DNA of 64,000 nt from Alphaproteobacteria bacterium. Lineage in GTDB: Bacteria; Pseudomonadota; Alphaproteobacteria; Sphingomonadales; Kordiimonadaceae. The notes under the pieces are model-generated. The model was not told where the DNA came from and searched no databases. It saw nothing but the letters and a program-made list of their open reading frames with translations. Shown here one piece after another: positions 45,224-54,610 of the stretch. Made by a program: the position numbers and the translations under genes. The stretch lies in assembly GCA_021774735.1 (NCBI GenBank), contig JAJFIS010000029.1, forward strand, positions 88,562 to 152,561. Direction: 5' to 3'. The stretch's first letter is position 1; every line of letters begins with the position of its first letter.

Positions 45224-45919
45224 ATGTGTGGTCGGTTTGGTCTTGCAGCGTCTATCAGTGAAATTAACCAAGTGTATGGTGTGAATGGCCGTGCCGCAAT
45301 TCCACAGCGCTATAATATAGCCCCAACCCAGCCAGTGTTAACGGTTCGTTTGGATGAAAAGTGCCTGCGTGAATTGGTCGCTACCCAGTGGGGCTTGGTG
45401 CCAAGTTGGGCCAAAGAACTGCGCAAAGACAAGCCTTTGATCAATGCCCGGTCAGAAACTATCGCCGTTAAGCCTTCTTTTAAGGGCAGCTTTAAGCGCC
45501 GTAGAGCGATTGTCCCAGCTACATTCTGGTATGAATGGAAGTCGGTGAGGGGATATAAGCAGCCTTACGTTGTGGAATCCGCGGAAGGCGGCCTTTTTGG
45601 TTTTGCCGCTATTTGGGATGTGTGGAACGGCGTTGGCGGCGAAAGTTGGCTGGAAACCATGGCTATTGTAACAGCCCCAACAACAGGTGCCCTGCGACCT
45701 CTGCACCACCGCAGGCCTCTCGTTTTGGCAGCGCATGACTATGATGCATGGCTGGAACCCCATGACCCGATGCCGAAAGATTTTATTGAGAGCTTTAATT
45801 GGGTGCCTGAAAATGCTTTTCACTGGTGCCCAGTATCAAAGCGGGTCAATAATGTTGGTAATGATGACAAAAACCTCTTGGGGCCACCAGAGCAGGAACC
45901 ACAAGGCAGTTTGTTTTGA
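45224..45919 (+). CDS. HMCES/YedK family abasic-site DNA-protein crosslink protein
   Basis: A 231-residue SRAP-domain protein that caps abasic sites in single-stranded DNA through Cys2. The start must be at 45224 because MCGRFG exposes the catalytic cysteine; codons upstream in frame are not coding. Other active-site residues: NARSET (about 77-82), the FWYEW segment with Glu, and a His in RPLHHRRPLVL. No lexA or umuDC is adjacent. Confidence 0.92.
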   Translation: MCGRFGLAASISEINQVYGVNGRAAIPQRYNIAPTQPVLTVRLDEKCLRELVATQWGLVPSWAKELRKDKPLINARSETIAVKPSFKGSFKRRRAIVPATFWYEWKSVRGYKQPYVVESAEGGLFGFAAIWDVWNGVGGESWLETMAIVTAPTTGALRPLHHRRPLVLAAHDYDAWLEPHDPMPKDFIESFNWVPENAFHWCPVSKRVNNVGNDDKNLLGPPEQEPQGSLF

Positions 45920-45940
45920 ACTATTTTAAGGAGAAGCCTC

Positions 45941-46474
45941 ATGCAATTTAGATTTATTATAGCCCTGATGACCTTGGTTATTGCGGTACCGTTGGAAGCA
46001 GAGGATCTAATGCCAAAGCATATTAAAGGTGAGATGGTCGGTTATGATATTATGATCGAAGCGCCCATTGATGCTGTGTGGCAGGCTTGGACAACCCGGG
46101 AAGGCATCAAGAGCTTTTTTGCTCCCGATAGCCTGATAGAGATTAAACCCGGAGGTGCTTATGAATTTTGGTTCTTGCCCGATGCAGCCCATAACCAACG
46201 GGGCAGTTACCAGACCCATATATTAGGCCTTACAGAGAGAAAAATGTTGCATTTCACTTGGTCAATGCCCCCTTATAAAACATCTATTAGGCCCCATAAA
46301 ACATCTGTGATCCTGTATTTTGATGATATTGGAAAAGGCACTAAGTTGCGGCTGCGCCATACAGGCTGGGGTGTGGGAGATGACTGGGATGACGGATACC
46401 AATATTTTGTGAATGCATGGGCTGCTGTTCTGCCTAATTTGAAGAAAGTTTTAGAAGCGAAAAGCCCTAAATGA
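45941..46474 (+). CDS. Exported SRPBCC (AHSA1-like) domain protein
   Basis: A 177-residue protein with a signal peptide (about 1-19, ending PLEA). It has the START/Bet v1-like ligand-binding fold: IEAPIDAVWQAWTTREGIKSFF, then ILGLTERKMLHFTW and the C-terminal helix. Most AHSA1 proteins are cytosolic, so an exported form is somewhat unusual. GGAG precedes the ATG. The stop overlaps the crotonase start as ATGA. Confidence 0.82.
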   Translation: MQFRFIIALMTLVIAVPLEAEDLMPKHIKGEMVGYDIMIEAPIDAVWQAWTTREGIKSFFAPDSLIEIKPGGAYEFWFLPDAAHNQRGSYQTHILGLTERKMLHFTWSMPPYKTSIRPHKTSVILYFDDIGKGTKLRLRHTGWGVGDDWDDGYQYFVNAWAAVLPNLKKVLEAKSPK

Positions 46475-47277
46475 TGGATGCTTTTGACAGTTCGGCGCAT
46501 ATCTATATTCATAAACGAGGGTCCCTTGGCTATTTGCTATTAAATCGGCCAAGCAAGCGCAACGCCATGACGATGCAAATGTGGCATGCACTACCCACGC
46601 TTTTAAAGCAGTTAGATAGCGAGCCAGCGGTGCGGGTGATTATTATTGCATCCAGCGATAGTGCTGCTTTTTGTTCGGGCGCTGATATTGCCACCTTTAA
46701 GGCGGTGGCGGATGACGAAGAGGCACGAGAAGCAAATCGCATGGCTATCCGAGAAGGGCAGCGGGCGCTTGCAAGGTGCGAAAAACCAACCATCGCAAAA
46801 ATTTCTGGCCCCTGTATTGGGGCGGGCTGCGGCATAGCTATTCACTGTGATATGCGTTTGGCTGATAGCAGCAGCCGTTTGGGCATAACGCCCGCCAAAC
46901 TTGGGCTGATCTACCCCTTGAATGACACCAAGCAATTGATGGATTTAGTTGGTGTATCAAATGCCAAGAAAATGCTGTTCACCGCCCGGGTGATGGATGC
47001 AGAAGAAGCACTGGAATTTGGCCTTATTGATTATGTGTTTGCACCAGAAGATTTGGGTGCTGAGTGTGAGAAAATAGCGCATACTATGGCGGGGCTTTCG
47101 CAGCATGCTCTGCGCGGTATGAAGAAATCCATGCGCCGAGTACTAGACGGCCAAATTGATGATGACGCTGAAACTGCACGTTGGTTCACTGATGCCCATG
47201 ACCATGCAGACTATAGTGAAGGTGTTGCGGCTTTTTTTGAAAAACGAGCGGCTAAATTCACTTGGAACGGAGACTGA
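46471..47277 (+). CDS. Enoyl-CoA hydratase/isomerase (crotonase) family protein
   Basis: A 268-residue crotonase-fold protein. It has NRPSKRNAMTMQM, the oxyanion region AFCSGADIATFK, and GPCIGAGCGIAIHCDMRLA. In true hydratases two Glu follow; here the site reads SRLGITPAKLGLIYPLND, where neither Glu is at its usual place, so hydratase activity is uncertain. It may be a different crotonase such as a decarboxylase or thioesterase. It overlaps the convergent amidase by 20 bp. Confidence 0.85.
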   Translation: MMDAFDSSAHIYIHKRGSLGYLLLNRPSKRNAMTMQMWHALPTLLKQLDSEPAVRVIIIASSDSAAFCSGADIATFKAVADDEEAREANRMAIREGQRALARCEKPTIAKISGPCIGAGCGIAIHCDMRLADSSSRLGITPAKLGLIYPLNDTKQLMDLVGVSNAKKMLFTARVMDAEEALEFGLIDYVFAPEDLGAECEKIAHTMAGLSQHALRGMKKSMRRVLDGQIDDDAETARWFTDAHDHADYSEGVAAFFEKRAAKFTWNGD

Positions 47278-48583
47278 CCTGTGCCTGCTCAATTGCCTGC
47301 GCAATGGTTACGGCTTTGCGCTCTTCCAAAGTATCAGTGATTATTTGCAGGCCTAAAGGCAGGCCGCTTATATGCATTGGCACGCTTATAGCTGGGGTTG
47401 CGGTTAAGCTGGCAAGGGCGGTGAAATGGGCCACGCTATCTAATTGCCGTGCTTCATTTTTGTGGGCTGGAAAAGGCGTGGTCGGGGTCAAAATAGCATC
47501 ATGAAGGGAAAGGCTTTCACCGATGAGGTCCCCGGCACGGGCAACAGTTGAAGCTAATTTCAATTTTTCCTGATCCCTTAAACCCATGCCATATTTTAAC
47601 AGCTTAACGAAACCTGGGCTAAAGCCCTCTGGGGCTGCATTGATCTGGCTGCCGTGATATTCAGCTGTTTCGGTTAAGCCGACAAGGAAAGCCGACTTGC
47701 GGGCGATGTTCATATCAAGCTCGGCCCAAGTGATATTTTTTATCTTACCGCCAAGGGATTTTATGAGTTCAAGATTTTCTGCGAAAGCCGCTAAAATTTC
47801 CGCGCTAATATTTGGTGTAGCTTCAATCAATTGCTGGGGAACGGCGAAACTCATGCCACTGATGCTGTTTGCCATCTTGGCCGGATCATAGGGAATGCTA
47901 AGAAGTGCCGCCAGAACAGCGAAGGCATCACCCGCACATCTGGCAATGGGGCCAAGCGTGTCGAGCGTAAAGCTACTGGGGACGATGCCGTCCATATTAA
48001 CCAGATTTTTGGATGGTTTAAGCCCCACAACACCGCAAAAGCTGGCAGGAATGCGGATACTGCCAAGCATGTCCGTACCCAGTGCCGCCATACACATGCC
48101 GGCCGCCACAGCGCTCGCGGACCCACCAGAGCTGCCACCTGCGGAGTGACCCAAGGATGTGGGGTTTTTGATAGGGCCAGAGATGGCGCTTATGCCCGCG
48201 GCCCCCATGGCCCCTTCATCCATTGTGGTGGTACCAAGGAGGATAGCACCAGCCGCCCGCAGCCGTTTCACCGCAAAGCAATCATCTTTGGCGATAATAT
48301 TTTGCCGGCCCTTGATGCCTGCGGATAATGCCATGCCGCGCATGCCCATGTTGGCCTTAACCGCAATGGGAATGCCGTCGAGCGGACCAAGGGACGCCCC
48401 GCTGATATAGCGCGCTTTGCTTTGCTCTGCAGCCAGTTGGGCTGTGGCAAAATCAGTTTCTGCAAAGGCATTAAGTGCTGCATTTTGGGCATCAATGCGC
48501 GCAATATGCTGGTCTAGGAAGGCGACAGGACATAAATCAAGTTTTTTAAATGCTCCGTGGATGCGAGCAATATCATCGGTCAT
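47258..48583 (-). CDS. Amidase signature family enzyme
   Basis: A 441-residue amide hydrolase with the Ser-cisSer-Lys triad: Lys in AVKANMGMRG, cis-Ser in GHSAGGSSGGSASA, and the nucleophile in GSIRIPASFCGVVGLKPS. No GatB or GatC is adjacent, and the length is shorter than GatA. It is therefore more likely a catabolic amidase (AtzE- or allophanate-hydrolase-like). Translationally coupled (ATGA) to the membrane protein upstream. Confidence 0.9.
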   Translation of the reverse strand: MTDDIARIHGAFKKLDLCPVAFLDQHIARIDAQNAALNAFAETDFATAQLAAEQSKARYISGASLGPLDGIPIAVKANMGMRGMALSAGIKGRQNIIAKDDCFAVKRLRAAGAILLGTTTMDEGAMGAAGISAISGPIKNPTSLGHSAGGSSGGSASAVAAGMCMAALGTDMLGSIRIPASFCGVVGLKPSKNLVNMDGIVPSSFTLDTLGPIARCAGDAFAVLAALLSIPYDPAKMANSISGMSFAVPQQLIEATPNISAEILAAFAENLELIKSLGGKIKNITWAELDMNIARKSAFLVGLTETAEYHGSQINAAPEGFSPGFVKLLKYGMGLRDQEKLKLASTVARAGDLIGESLSLHDAILTPTTPFPAHKNEARQLDSVAHFTALASLTATPAISVPMHISGLPLGLQIITDTLEERKAVTIAQAIEQAQVSLRSK

Positions 48584-49449
48584 TTAATATTATCCGCGTT
48601 TAATTTTTTCTTTAGCTCATCAGCTGCTGTTTGCCAAATGGGAATGCGGTTTAAGGCCGCTATATGCAGGGCAACAGTTAAGAAATTAAAGAAGCCTGAT
48701 ATTATTAAGGAGACCAAATTTATATAAGAATCCGGCGCGATGGCGGTTAGGACGGCGCTTACAAAGATACTGGCAAAAAAGGACAGAACCGCAAAAAGGA
48801 TTAAAGCGCCACCGATGGGGCGAATAAACATTCGGGTTATCTTCAGCGTTACGGGCATTGCATGGCGACCGAGACAACTATCGCTGATGATCACAGCGTT
48901 TAAAAAAGAGGAAAAAACGATGAGGGTCGCAAATAGGACCAGAAAAACTATCAGGGCGACTAGAGATAATATAGCCGACGGCAAAATGGCACTTAAGGCC
49001 GTTATCAGCAAGATAGAGATGAAAATAACAAGGAGCCAATATAGGGTCATCATAACCTGTCTGCCAAAAACGCTAAATACGCGGGCCCAGTGAACTTTTC
49101 TGTCACGGCCAAGCGGCATGAGGTCAAAAGGTGATGTTAATCGCGCCCACGGCGTCAGCAGAATAGCATTGACAAATAATAGCGTTAAGAAGCTCAAGCT
49201 CATGGGGCCTAAGCTAGCAATTAAACTATCAGTGGCTGCTTGCTTTTGCTCTTCTGTCGCATCGCTGGGCAATGTTGTAACTACATTTAATATATCAACA
49301 AAGTCATAAAAAACTACTGCTGAGACAATGGCAGAGACGCTAGCCATCATGACTAAGACTTGCAGATTATCTTTGGCCGCCTCTATGCCTTGACGTATCA
49401 AGCGGCTGGCTGAAAGTTGCATTTGTTGTGGCTTGTTCATCGTAATCAT
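48580..49449 (-). CDS. Six-span membrane protein of unknown function
   Basis: A 289-residue protein with about six membrane helices (about 30-50, 78-98, 130-155, 158-185, 213-235, 242-265). No catalytic or transport motif that I can name. Its TGA overlaps the amidase ATG, so both are made together; a role in uptake of the amidase substrate is possible but not shown. Upstream gap 49450-49628 holds no gene I can support. Confidence 0.78.
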   Translation of the reverse strand: MITMNKPQQMQLSASRLIRQGIEAAKDNLQVLVMMASVSAIVSAVVFYDFVDILNVVTTLPSDATEEQKQAATDSLIASLGPMSLSFLTLLFVNAILLTPWARLTSPFDLMPLGRDRKVHWARVFSVFGRQVMMTLYWLLVIFISILLITALSAILPSAILSLVALIVFLVLFATLIVFSSFLNAVIISDSCLGRHAMPVTLKITRMFIRPIGGALILFAVLSFFASIFVSAVLTAIAPDSYINLVSLIISGFFNFLTVALHIAALNRIPIWQTAADELKKKLNADNIK

Positions 49450-49628
49450 TCTCTATAAATAGCTCTTGGTCTTAGGGCATCTATCTATTTAAGGCGAACA
49501 TAGACATAACTACACCAATCGCCAAGCTCGTTAATTGTATTTATCTTGCCACATTGGGCACACCGCCTGTTGCTGCTTGCTGCGGAACACTATAAAACTG
49601 TTGATAACAGATGATTAGGAGGAATTTT

Positions 49629-50843
49629 GTGGGTCCCTTGAGCGGTATTAAAGTGCTTGATTTATCTCGGGTTTTGGCAGGTCCATGGGCAGGTCAGCTT
49701 TTTAGCGATCTGGGTGCTGAGGTGATTAAGGTAGAAAAGCCGGGTGAGGGGGATGATACCCGCCACTGGGGACCTCCCTTCATATCAGATGAGGCGGGCG
49801 ATAAAGAGGGCGACGCCGCATATTTTTTAGCCGCAAACCGCGGTAAGCGGTCAATAGAGCTAGATATCAGCAAGCCAGAGAGCCTTGATGTCATTCACCG
49901 TTTGGTTAAGCAGAGCGATATTATCATAGAAAATTTCAAGGTTGGTGGCCTTGCCAAATACGGCCTTGATTATGCGAGCTTAGCGCAGATTAAGCCGGAT
50001 GTGATTTATTGTTCCATCACCGGCTTTGGCCAAACGGGGCCCTATGCACCAAGGGCAGGTTATGATTTCATGGTCCAAGCTATGGGAGGCTTAATGTCCC
50101 TTACCGGCGAGCGGGATGGTCTTGCTGGCGGCGGCCCGCAAAAGGTTGGTATTGCCATATCTGATCTAACTACAGGCCTATATGCGACCATTGGTATTTT
50201 AGCGGCGCTCCGGCACCGGGACCAAAGCGGCGAAGGCCAGCATATCGACATGGCTTTGCTTGATGTTACCGTGGGGATGCTCGCTAATCAAAATATGAAT
50301 TATCTTGTCAGTGGCGTGCCGCCGAAACGCCATGGCAACGCGCATCTTAATATTGTGCCATACCAAAGTTTTAAAACTGCTGACAGCCATATTATTCTAG
50401 CAGTAGGGAACGATAGGCAATTCGCTTCTTTTTGTCAGTTGGTATCGCGCAATGATTTGGCTGAGGATACGCGCTTTGCTGCAAACCCAAACAGGGTAAT
50501 AAACCGCGATATTTTAGTGCCTATTTTGGCCGAGATACTTGAGCAACATCCGACGTCTTATTGGTTGGAAACATTAGAGCAAGTTGCGGTGCCATGCGGC
50601 CCGGTTCAGACTTTGGACGAAGTTTTTGCCGACCCGCAGGTTAAGGCACGGGGTTTAAAGATGGACCTGCCTCACGCCTCAGCCGGTTCTGTTCCGCAAG
50701 TGGCAACGCCCATTAAATTCTCTAAAACAAATATCATATACGGAAATGGCCCCCCAACGCTTGGCGAGCATAGCGCTGAAATATTAACTGAGCTTGGATA
50801 TGGCGCTGAAGAAATTTCAAATATTCTGAAAGCCAATGAATAA
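49629..50843 (+). CDS. CaiB/BaiF family CoA transferase
   Basis: A 404-residue family III CoA transferase. It opens with LSGIKVLDLSRVLAGPWAGQ, has EVIKVEKPGEGDDTRHWGPP, NRGKRSIELDI, and the catalytic Asp in GYDFMVQAMGGLMSLTG. The start is GTG 49629 because AGGAGG lies 6 nt before it; an ATG at 49611 is upstream of that site. Substrate unknown; glutaryl-, succinyl- or formyl-CoA-type exchanges are possible. Confidence 0.92.
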   Translation: MGPLSGIKVLDLSRVLAGPWAGQLFSDLGAEVIKVEKPGEGDDTRHWGPPFISDEAGDKEGDAAYFLAANRGKRSIELDISKPESLDVIHRLVKQSDIIIENFKVGGLAKYGLDYASLAQIKPDVIYCSITGFGQTGPYAPRAGYDFMVQAMGGLMSLTGERDGLAGGGPQKVGIAISDLTTGLYATIGILAALRHRDQSGEGQHIDMALLDVTVGMLANQNMNYLVSGVPPKRHGNAHLNIVPYQSFKTADSHIILAVGNDRQFASFCQLVSRNDLAEDTRFAANPNRVINRDILVPILAEILEQHPTSYWLETLEQVAVPCGPVQTLDEVFADPQVKARGLKMDLPHASAGSVPQVATPIKFSKTNIIYGNGPPTLGEHSAEILTELGYGAEEISNILKANE

Positions 50844-50940
50844 TATGCTGAAATCCATGGATTGTGATTGACCCATCAGCCGCCAATTTATAAGTTATTT
50901 CGCAGGGATGGATATGTATTTTACAGGGATATGAGGCAAT

Positions 50941-51744
50941 ATGTTTGATCGTAAGACGGTTTGGATTACAGGTGCATCGTCCGGCATTGGCGAAGCGGTA
51001 GCTGAAGAATTTGCCGCCGATGGGGCAAAGGTAATTTTGTCCGCCCGGCGTGAGCCTGAGTTGGAGCGGGTGAAAGCTGCTTTGGTCTCCAGCGGTGCGC
51101 AGGAAAAGGATATATTGGTATTAGCCTTAGATGTTACCGATGAGGATGCGATGAAAATTGCTGTTCAGCAGGTCATAGAGCATTTTGGCGCTATTGATTT
51201 TCTCTTTAATAACGCCGGTATTTCACAGCGTTCCCTGTGCATTGATACCGAGATGGCAACCTACCGGAAACTTTTTGAAGTTGATGTTTTTGGCCAGATA
51301 GCCCTGACCAAACTGGTTCTGCCCCACATGATTGCGCGCGGCGAGGGCCATATTGCGGTTACCGCCAGTGTTGCGGGCAAGGCTGGGGTTAAGCAGCGCA
51401 CAGGTTACTGCGCTGCCAAGCATGCGGTGATGGGTTTTTTTGATGCGCTCAGGGCCGAAGTTACTGGCGATGGCATCAAAGTTACCACCATCACACCAGG
51501 GTGGATTAGCACCAATATTTCAAAGGTGGCCCTGAAAGGGGATGGCAGTGAATTTGGCAAAATGGACGCCCATATTGCCGGCGGCATGGATGTAAATCTA
51601 TGCGCCAGAAAAATCATGTCGGGGATCAAGCGCGGCAAGCCGGAGATTTTGGTCGGGGGCGGCTTGGAGCGTACATCTGTTTACTTGCGACGTTTTTTCC
51701 CACGCTTACTATTTAGGATTGTTGCAAAGATGAAGTTGGTTTGA
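50941..51744 (+). CDS. Short-chain dehydrogenase/reductase
   Basis: A 267-residue classical SDR with TGASSGIGEAVAEEFA (NAD(P) site, residues 10-25), NNAGIS, and the Ser-Tyr-Lys triad in TASVAGKAGVKQ plus GYCAAKHAV. The C-terminal region resembles DHRS7-like members. Probably its own unit: 97 bp from the CoA transferase. Substrate unknown. Confidence 0.92.
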   Translation: MFDRKTVWITGASSGIGEAVAEEFAADGAKVILSARREPELERVKAALVSSGAQEKDILVLALDVTDEDAMKIAVQQVIEHFGAIDFLFNNAGISQRSLCIDTEMATYRKLFEVDVFGQIALTKLVLPHMIARGEGHIAVTASVAGKAGVKQRTGYCAAKHAVMGFFDALRAEVTGDGIKVTTITPGWISTNISKVALKGDGSEFGKMDAHIAGGMDVNLCARKIMSGIKRGKPEILVGGGLERTSVYLRRFFPRLLFRIVAKMKLV

Positions 51745-51751
51745 TGACGGA

Positions 51752-52381
51752 CTAAGGATTGGCTGGCGCGAAAGAAAACCCGGCCAATGTTTTTGAGCCT
51801 TCTTCCGTAGTTGGGTCAATTTGGACGCCATCTATATACCACCCTGCTGCTTTATGCTGTTGGCCGAAACCGATATCCTCATAGGTAATATGTTGAAGCG
51901 TACTATTGGTGACAAAATCGGTGTCCGGATATAATGTATTTTCAAATCCAATTGCTTCAAAATTAACAACACAGAATAAAAAGCGGGAGATGCCATCATT
52001 ATCCAAAAGCGGCACCGCCATGCTGCTGGAGCGAATTTTTTTACCACTTGGGAAGTCTAATATTTCTTGATAAAAGCGGAAAGATGGTGTTTTTTGCATT
52101 AGCTGATAATGAACAATGAGCGCTTTTCTAGCCGTTTTTGGTGAATGATTAAGCATGTTTTCACCCTGCCATTCACGGTTCACCATTCTGAGGATGCCTG
52201 ACCCCAAAACACGGTATATTATTTCATGCTCGGATTTCGTTTCTATAAGCATTGTATGGGGTAGATAGCGACCGATTTGAGATAATTTAAAAGCACGCTT
52301 AGTGGGTATGAGTGCCCCTTTTTCACGTGGACTATCATACCAAGTGTCTTTTAATAATTGAAATTCAGGATAAAACTTCAT
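51752..52381 (-). CDS. PAS_5-like protein
   Basis: A 209-residue soluble protein. YLPHTMLIE, then YRVLGSGILRMVNREWQGENML, then a strand-rich segment with RSSSMAVPLLDNDG fit the PAS_5 pattern; GSG replaces GT as in the protein at 21429. No output domain. Convergent with the SDR (7 bp). The 49-bp gap to the next gene on the same strand allows co-transcription. Confidence 0.7.
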   Translation of the reverse strand: MKFYPEFQLLKDTWYDSPREKGALIPTKRAFKLSQIGRYLPHTMLIETKSEHEIIYRVLGSGILRMVNREWQGENMLNHSPKTARKALIVHYQLMQKTPSFRFYQEILDFPSGKKIRSSSMAVPLLDNDGISRFLFCVVNFEAIGFENTLYPDTDFVTNSTLQHITYEDIGFGQQHKAAGWYIDGVQIDPTTEEGSKTLAGFSFAPANP

Positions 52382-52430
52382 TGGAGTTCCACATAGGTAC
52401 TAGTGTGTCAGCTTATGTATTTCTGATGCT

Positions 52431-52919
52431 CTAGTCTCTTAGCCCTTCTGTTTTTTCCCAAACCATTATCTGTTTGACAAAGCCTTTGGCAAGGTCATTT
52501 GGCATGGGGAATGTCAGGTGATATTGAGCGATCCGCCATTTTGCGTCAGCGCCTTTTACCAGCACACCAGTGCCACGGCTAGTGCCATAGTTTTCACTTT
52601 CCAGTATTTCATGGAACCAAGCGACATTGCCATTAGAACCGGTGGTTACTTCACGGCTTTTCATGGTGTATTTCCAGCCTTTACCTTGGCTCATATAGGG
52701 CATAGCATAGGCCTTGAAAGCGTCCAGCGTCCAATATTCACCAGCGTCCGTGCCGATATAAATTGCATCAACAGTGAAAAGGTTGAAATAGGTTTGGTGA
52801 TCCGCTTTTGCCGCAGCGCTGTGCAGCGCGTCAAGGGTAGCGGTAATGTTCTCGCGGTCGTCTGCATGGGTTGAAATGCTGGTTAGCAGCAGTAAAAAAA
52901 ATACTATGAATTTGGTCAT
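52431..52919 (-). CDS. Exported SnoaL/DUF4440-like protein
   Basis: A 162-residue protein with a signal peptide (about 1-19, ending THA) and an NTF2-like cone fold: TLDALHSAAAKADHQTYFNL, YWTLDAFKAY, and WRIAQYHLTF at the end. These domains bind small ligands or act as isomerases; no active site is certain. ATGA overlap with the transporter upstream. Confidence 0.83.
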   Translation of the reverse strand: MTKFIVFFLLLLTSISTHADDRENITATLDALHSAAAKADHQTYFNLFTVDAIYIGTDAGEYWTLDAFKAYAMPYMSQGKGWKYTMKSREVTTGSNGNVAWFHEILESENYGTSRGTGVLVKGADAKWRIAQYHLTFPMPNDLAKGFVKQIMVWEKTEGLRD

Positions 52920-54442
52920 GTGGATATGCCTTTCACGTTTTTTATATCGCCTGATTTTATTCTGGCTTTATAGCTTTTCAGGTCGCGTTTTAACATAGGC
53001 GCCATCAGGAATATGCCGATGATGTTGGGAACAGCCAACATAAAGAAGAGCGCGTCCATCAGGTCATATACCTCTTGTGGCGACAGCACAGCGCCTGGAA
53101 TAAGAAGCAGGCAATAAACGATATTGAAACTGCCCATGGAAATTTTGCTGCGACCAAACAGAAATCCCCATATTTTGCCGGAATAATAACCCCAACTAAG
53201 AATGGTTGACAGTGCGAACAAAAAGGCAGCAAAAGCCAGCACCCACGGGAACCAGCTGATTACGCTACCAAAGGCTTTGCTGGTCATGGAAATGCCTTGA
53301 ACATCCGCACCAACTTCATATTGGCCCGTTATGACAATCACAAGCGCCGTCATGGTGCAGACAATAACAGTGTCAATGAAGGGTTCCATTAATGCCACCA
53401 GGCCTTCAGATATAGGCTCATCGGTTTTCGCGGCTGCGTGCGCCATGGCCGCAGACCCAAGACCGGCTTCTGACGAATAAACAGCGCGTTTCATGCCGAT
53501 AATGATAACGCCGACGATGCCACCAGTGACGCCGTCGGGCGAGAAGGCACCGTCAAAAATGGTACCAAAAGCTGCTGGAACATCCCCTATGTGTGATAGA
53601 ATTATGGTGAGAGCCGCCAAAATATAAATAACGCTCATGCTGGGAACTAACCAAACAGTAACTTTGGCAATAGACTTAATACCGCCGATAATAACAAGCG
53701 CGGTAACAGCAGCTGCGAAGATGCCAAATCCCCATTTCCATGCATCACCCTCAAAGCCTGCAACAACATCAACGGCCTCATAAGCTTGATTAACTTGGGC
53801 GATTTGCAAAATTGTTGGCAGCGCCAAAATAGCATAAGTCCATGCCAGATATTTACCGAACTTCCCCCACTTCGGCCCCCAATCTTTCAGGCCATTTTCG
53901 AGAAAATACATCGGCCCGCCAGATACAGTGCCATCATCATGGTAGACACGGTATTTAACCGCAAGGGTACATTCCGCGAATTTAAGCGACATGGCGCAAA
54001 AACCAATGATGATCATCCAAAAGGTAGCCCCCGGGCCACCTATGCTGATCGCTACCGCTACACCGGCAATATTACCAAGACCGACAGTGCCAGACAGCGC
54101 CGTTGACAGGGCCTGAAACTGTGAAACTTCCCCGCGTGCATTTTTATTTTCATAGTGACCGCGTAGAATGCGGGATGCTTGCTTAAAGCTACGCAAATTA
54201 ATAAAGCCAAAATAAACTGTCAGCACCAACATGGGCGCAGCCATCCAAACAACGATCCAATTAATGTCGGCACCGAACATGTGAAAGCTGGAAAAGACCA
54301 AGGCATTCAAGTCATTGATGACACCCGCCAAAAACTCTATCACCGGTAATCTGTCATCGGCTGCCATGGCACTGAAACTGCCGAGGCCAATCGACAGCAT
54401 CCCCAATGTCATTAATTGAGCGCATTTTTTAGAATATTTCAC
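52916..54442 (-). CDS. Sodium/alanine (glycine) symporter, AGCS family
   Basis: A 508-residue transporter with about eleven membrane helices. The family block GTVGLGNIAGVAVAISIGGPGA is at about 115-136, followed by TVSGGPMYFLENGL and MKRAVYSSEAGLGSAAMAHA. The first 27 residues look like a cleavable signal peptide (GSFSAMA then ADDRLP), which is not usual for this family. Coupled to the SnoaL-like gene and divergent from a second sodium-dependent amino-acid transporter. Confidence 0.92.
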   Translation of the reverse strand: MKYSKKCAQLMTLGMLSIGLGSFSAMAADDRLPVIEFLAGVINDLNALVFSSFHMFGADINWIVVWMAAPMLVLTVYFGFINLRSFKQASRILRGHYENKNARGEVSQFQALSTALSGTVGLGNIAGVAVAISIGGPGATFWMIIIGFCAMSLKFAECTLAVKYRVYHDDGTVSGGPMYFLENGLKDWGPKWGKFGKYLAWTYAILALPTILQIAQVNQAYEAVDVVAGFEGDAWKWGFGIFAAAVTALVIIGGIKSIAKVTVWLVPSMSVIYILAALTIILSHIGDVPAAFGTIFDGAFSPDGVTGGIVGVIIIGMKRAVYSSEAGLGSAAMAHAAAKTDEPISEGLVALMEPFIDTVIVCTMTALVIVITGQYEVGADVQGISMTSKAFGSVISWFPWVLAFAAFLFALSTILSWGYYSGKIWGFLFGRSKISMGSFNIVYCLLLIPGAVLSPQEVYDLMDALFFMLAVPNIIGIFLMAPMLKRDLKSYKARIKSGDIKNVKGIST

Positions 54443-54463
54443 AGATTTTCCCGTCCTTAATAT

Positions 54464-54505
54464 CTTCCCTAAGCGGACATTAGTGCAGATGTTGCTTAGA
54501 GGGAA
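54464..54505. promoter_or_regulatory. Inverted repeat between two divergent transporters
   Basis: TTCCCT-AAGC (54464-54474) and GCTTAGAGGGAA (54494-54505) are complementary except for a 2-nt bulge, with a 19-nt spacer. It lies in the 168-bp gap between the AGCS and NSS genes and could be an operator or a leader hairpin for either. Confidence 0.35.
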
Positions 54506-54610
54506 ATATTATTCGAGTAACAGTCCGGTGAAATGGCTTTCTTTTTCTTGCGACCCTGCCCCCTTCATGATCAAGTAGGGGTTCGGGGAATTAATGGGAA
54601 GATAATACAA

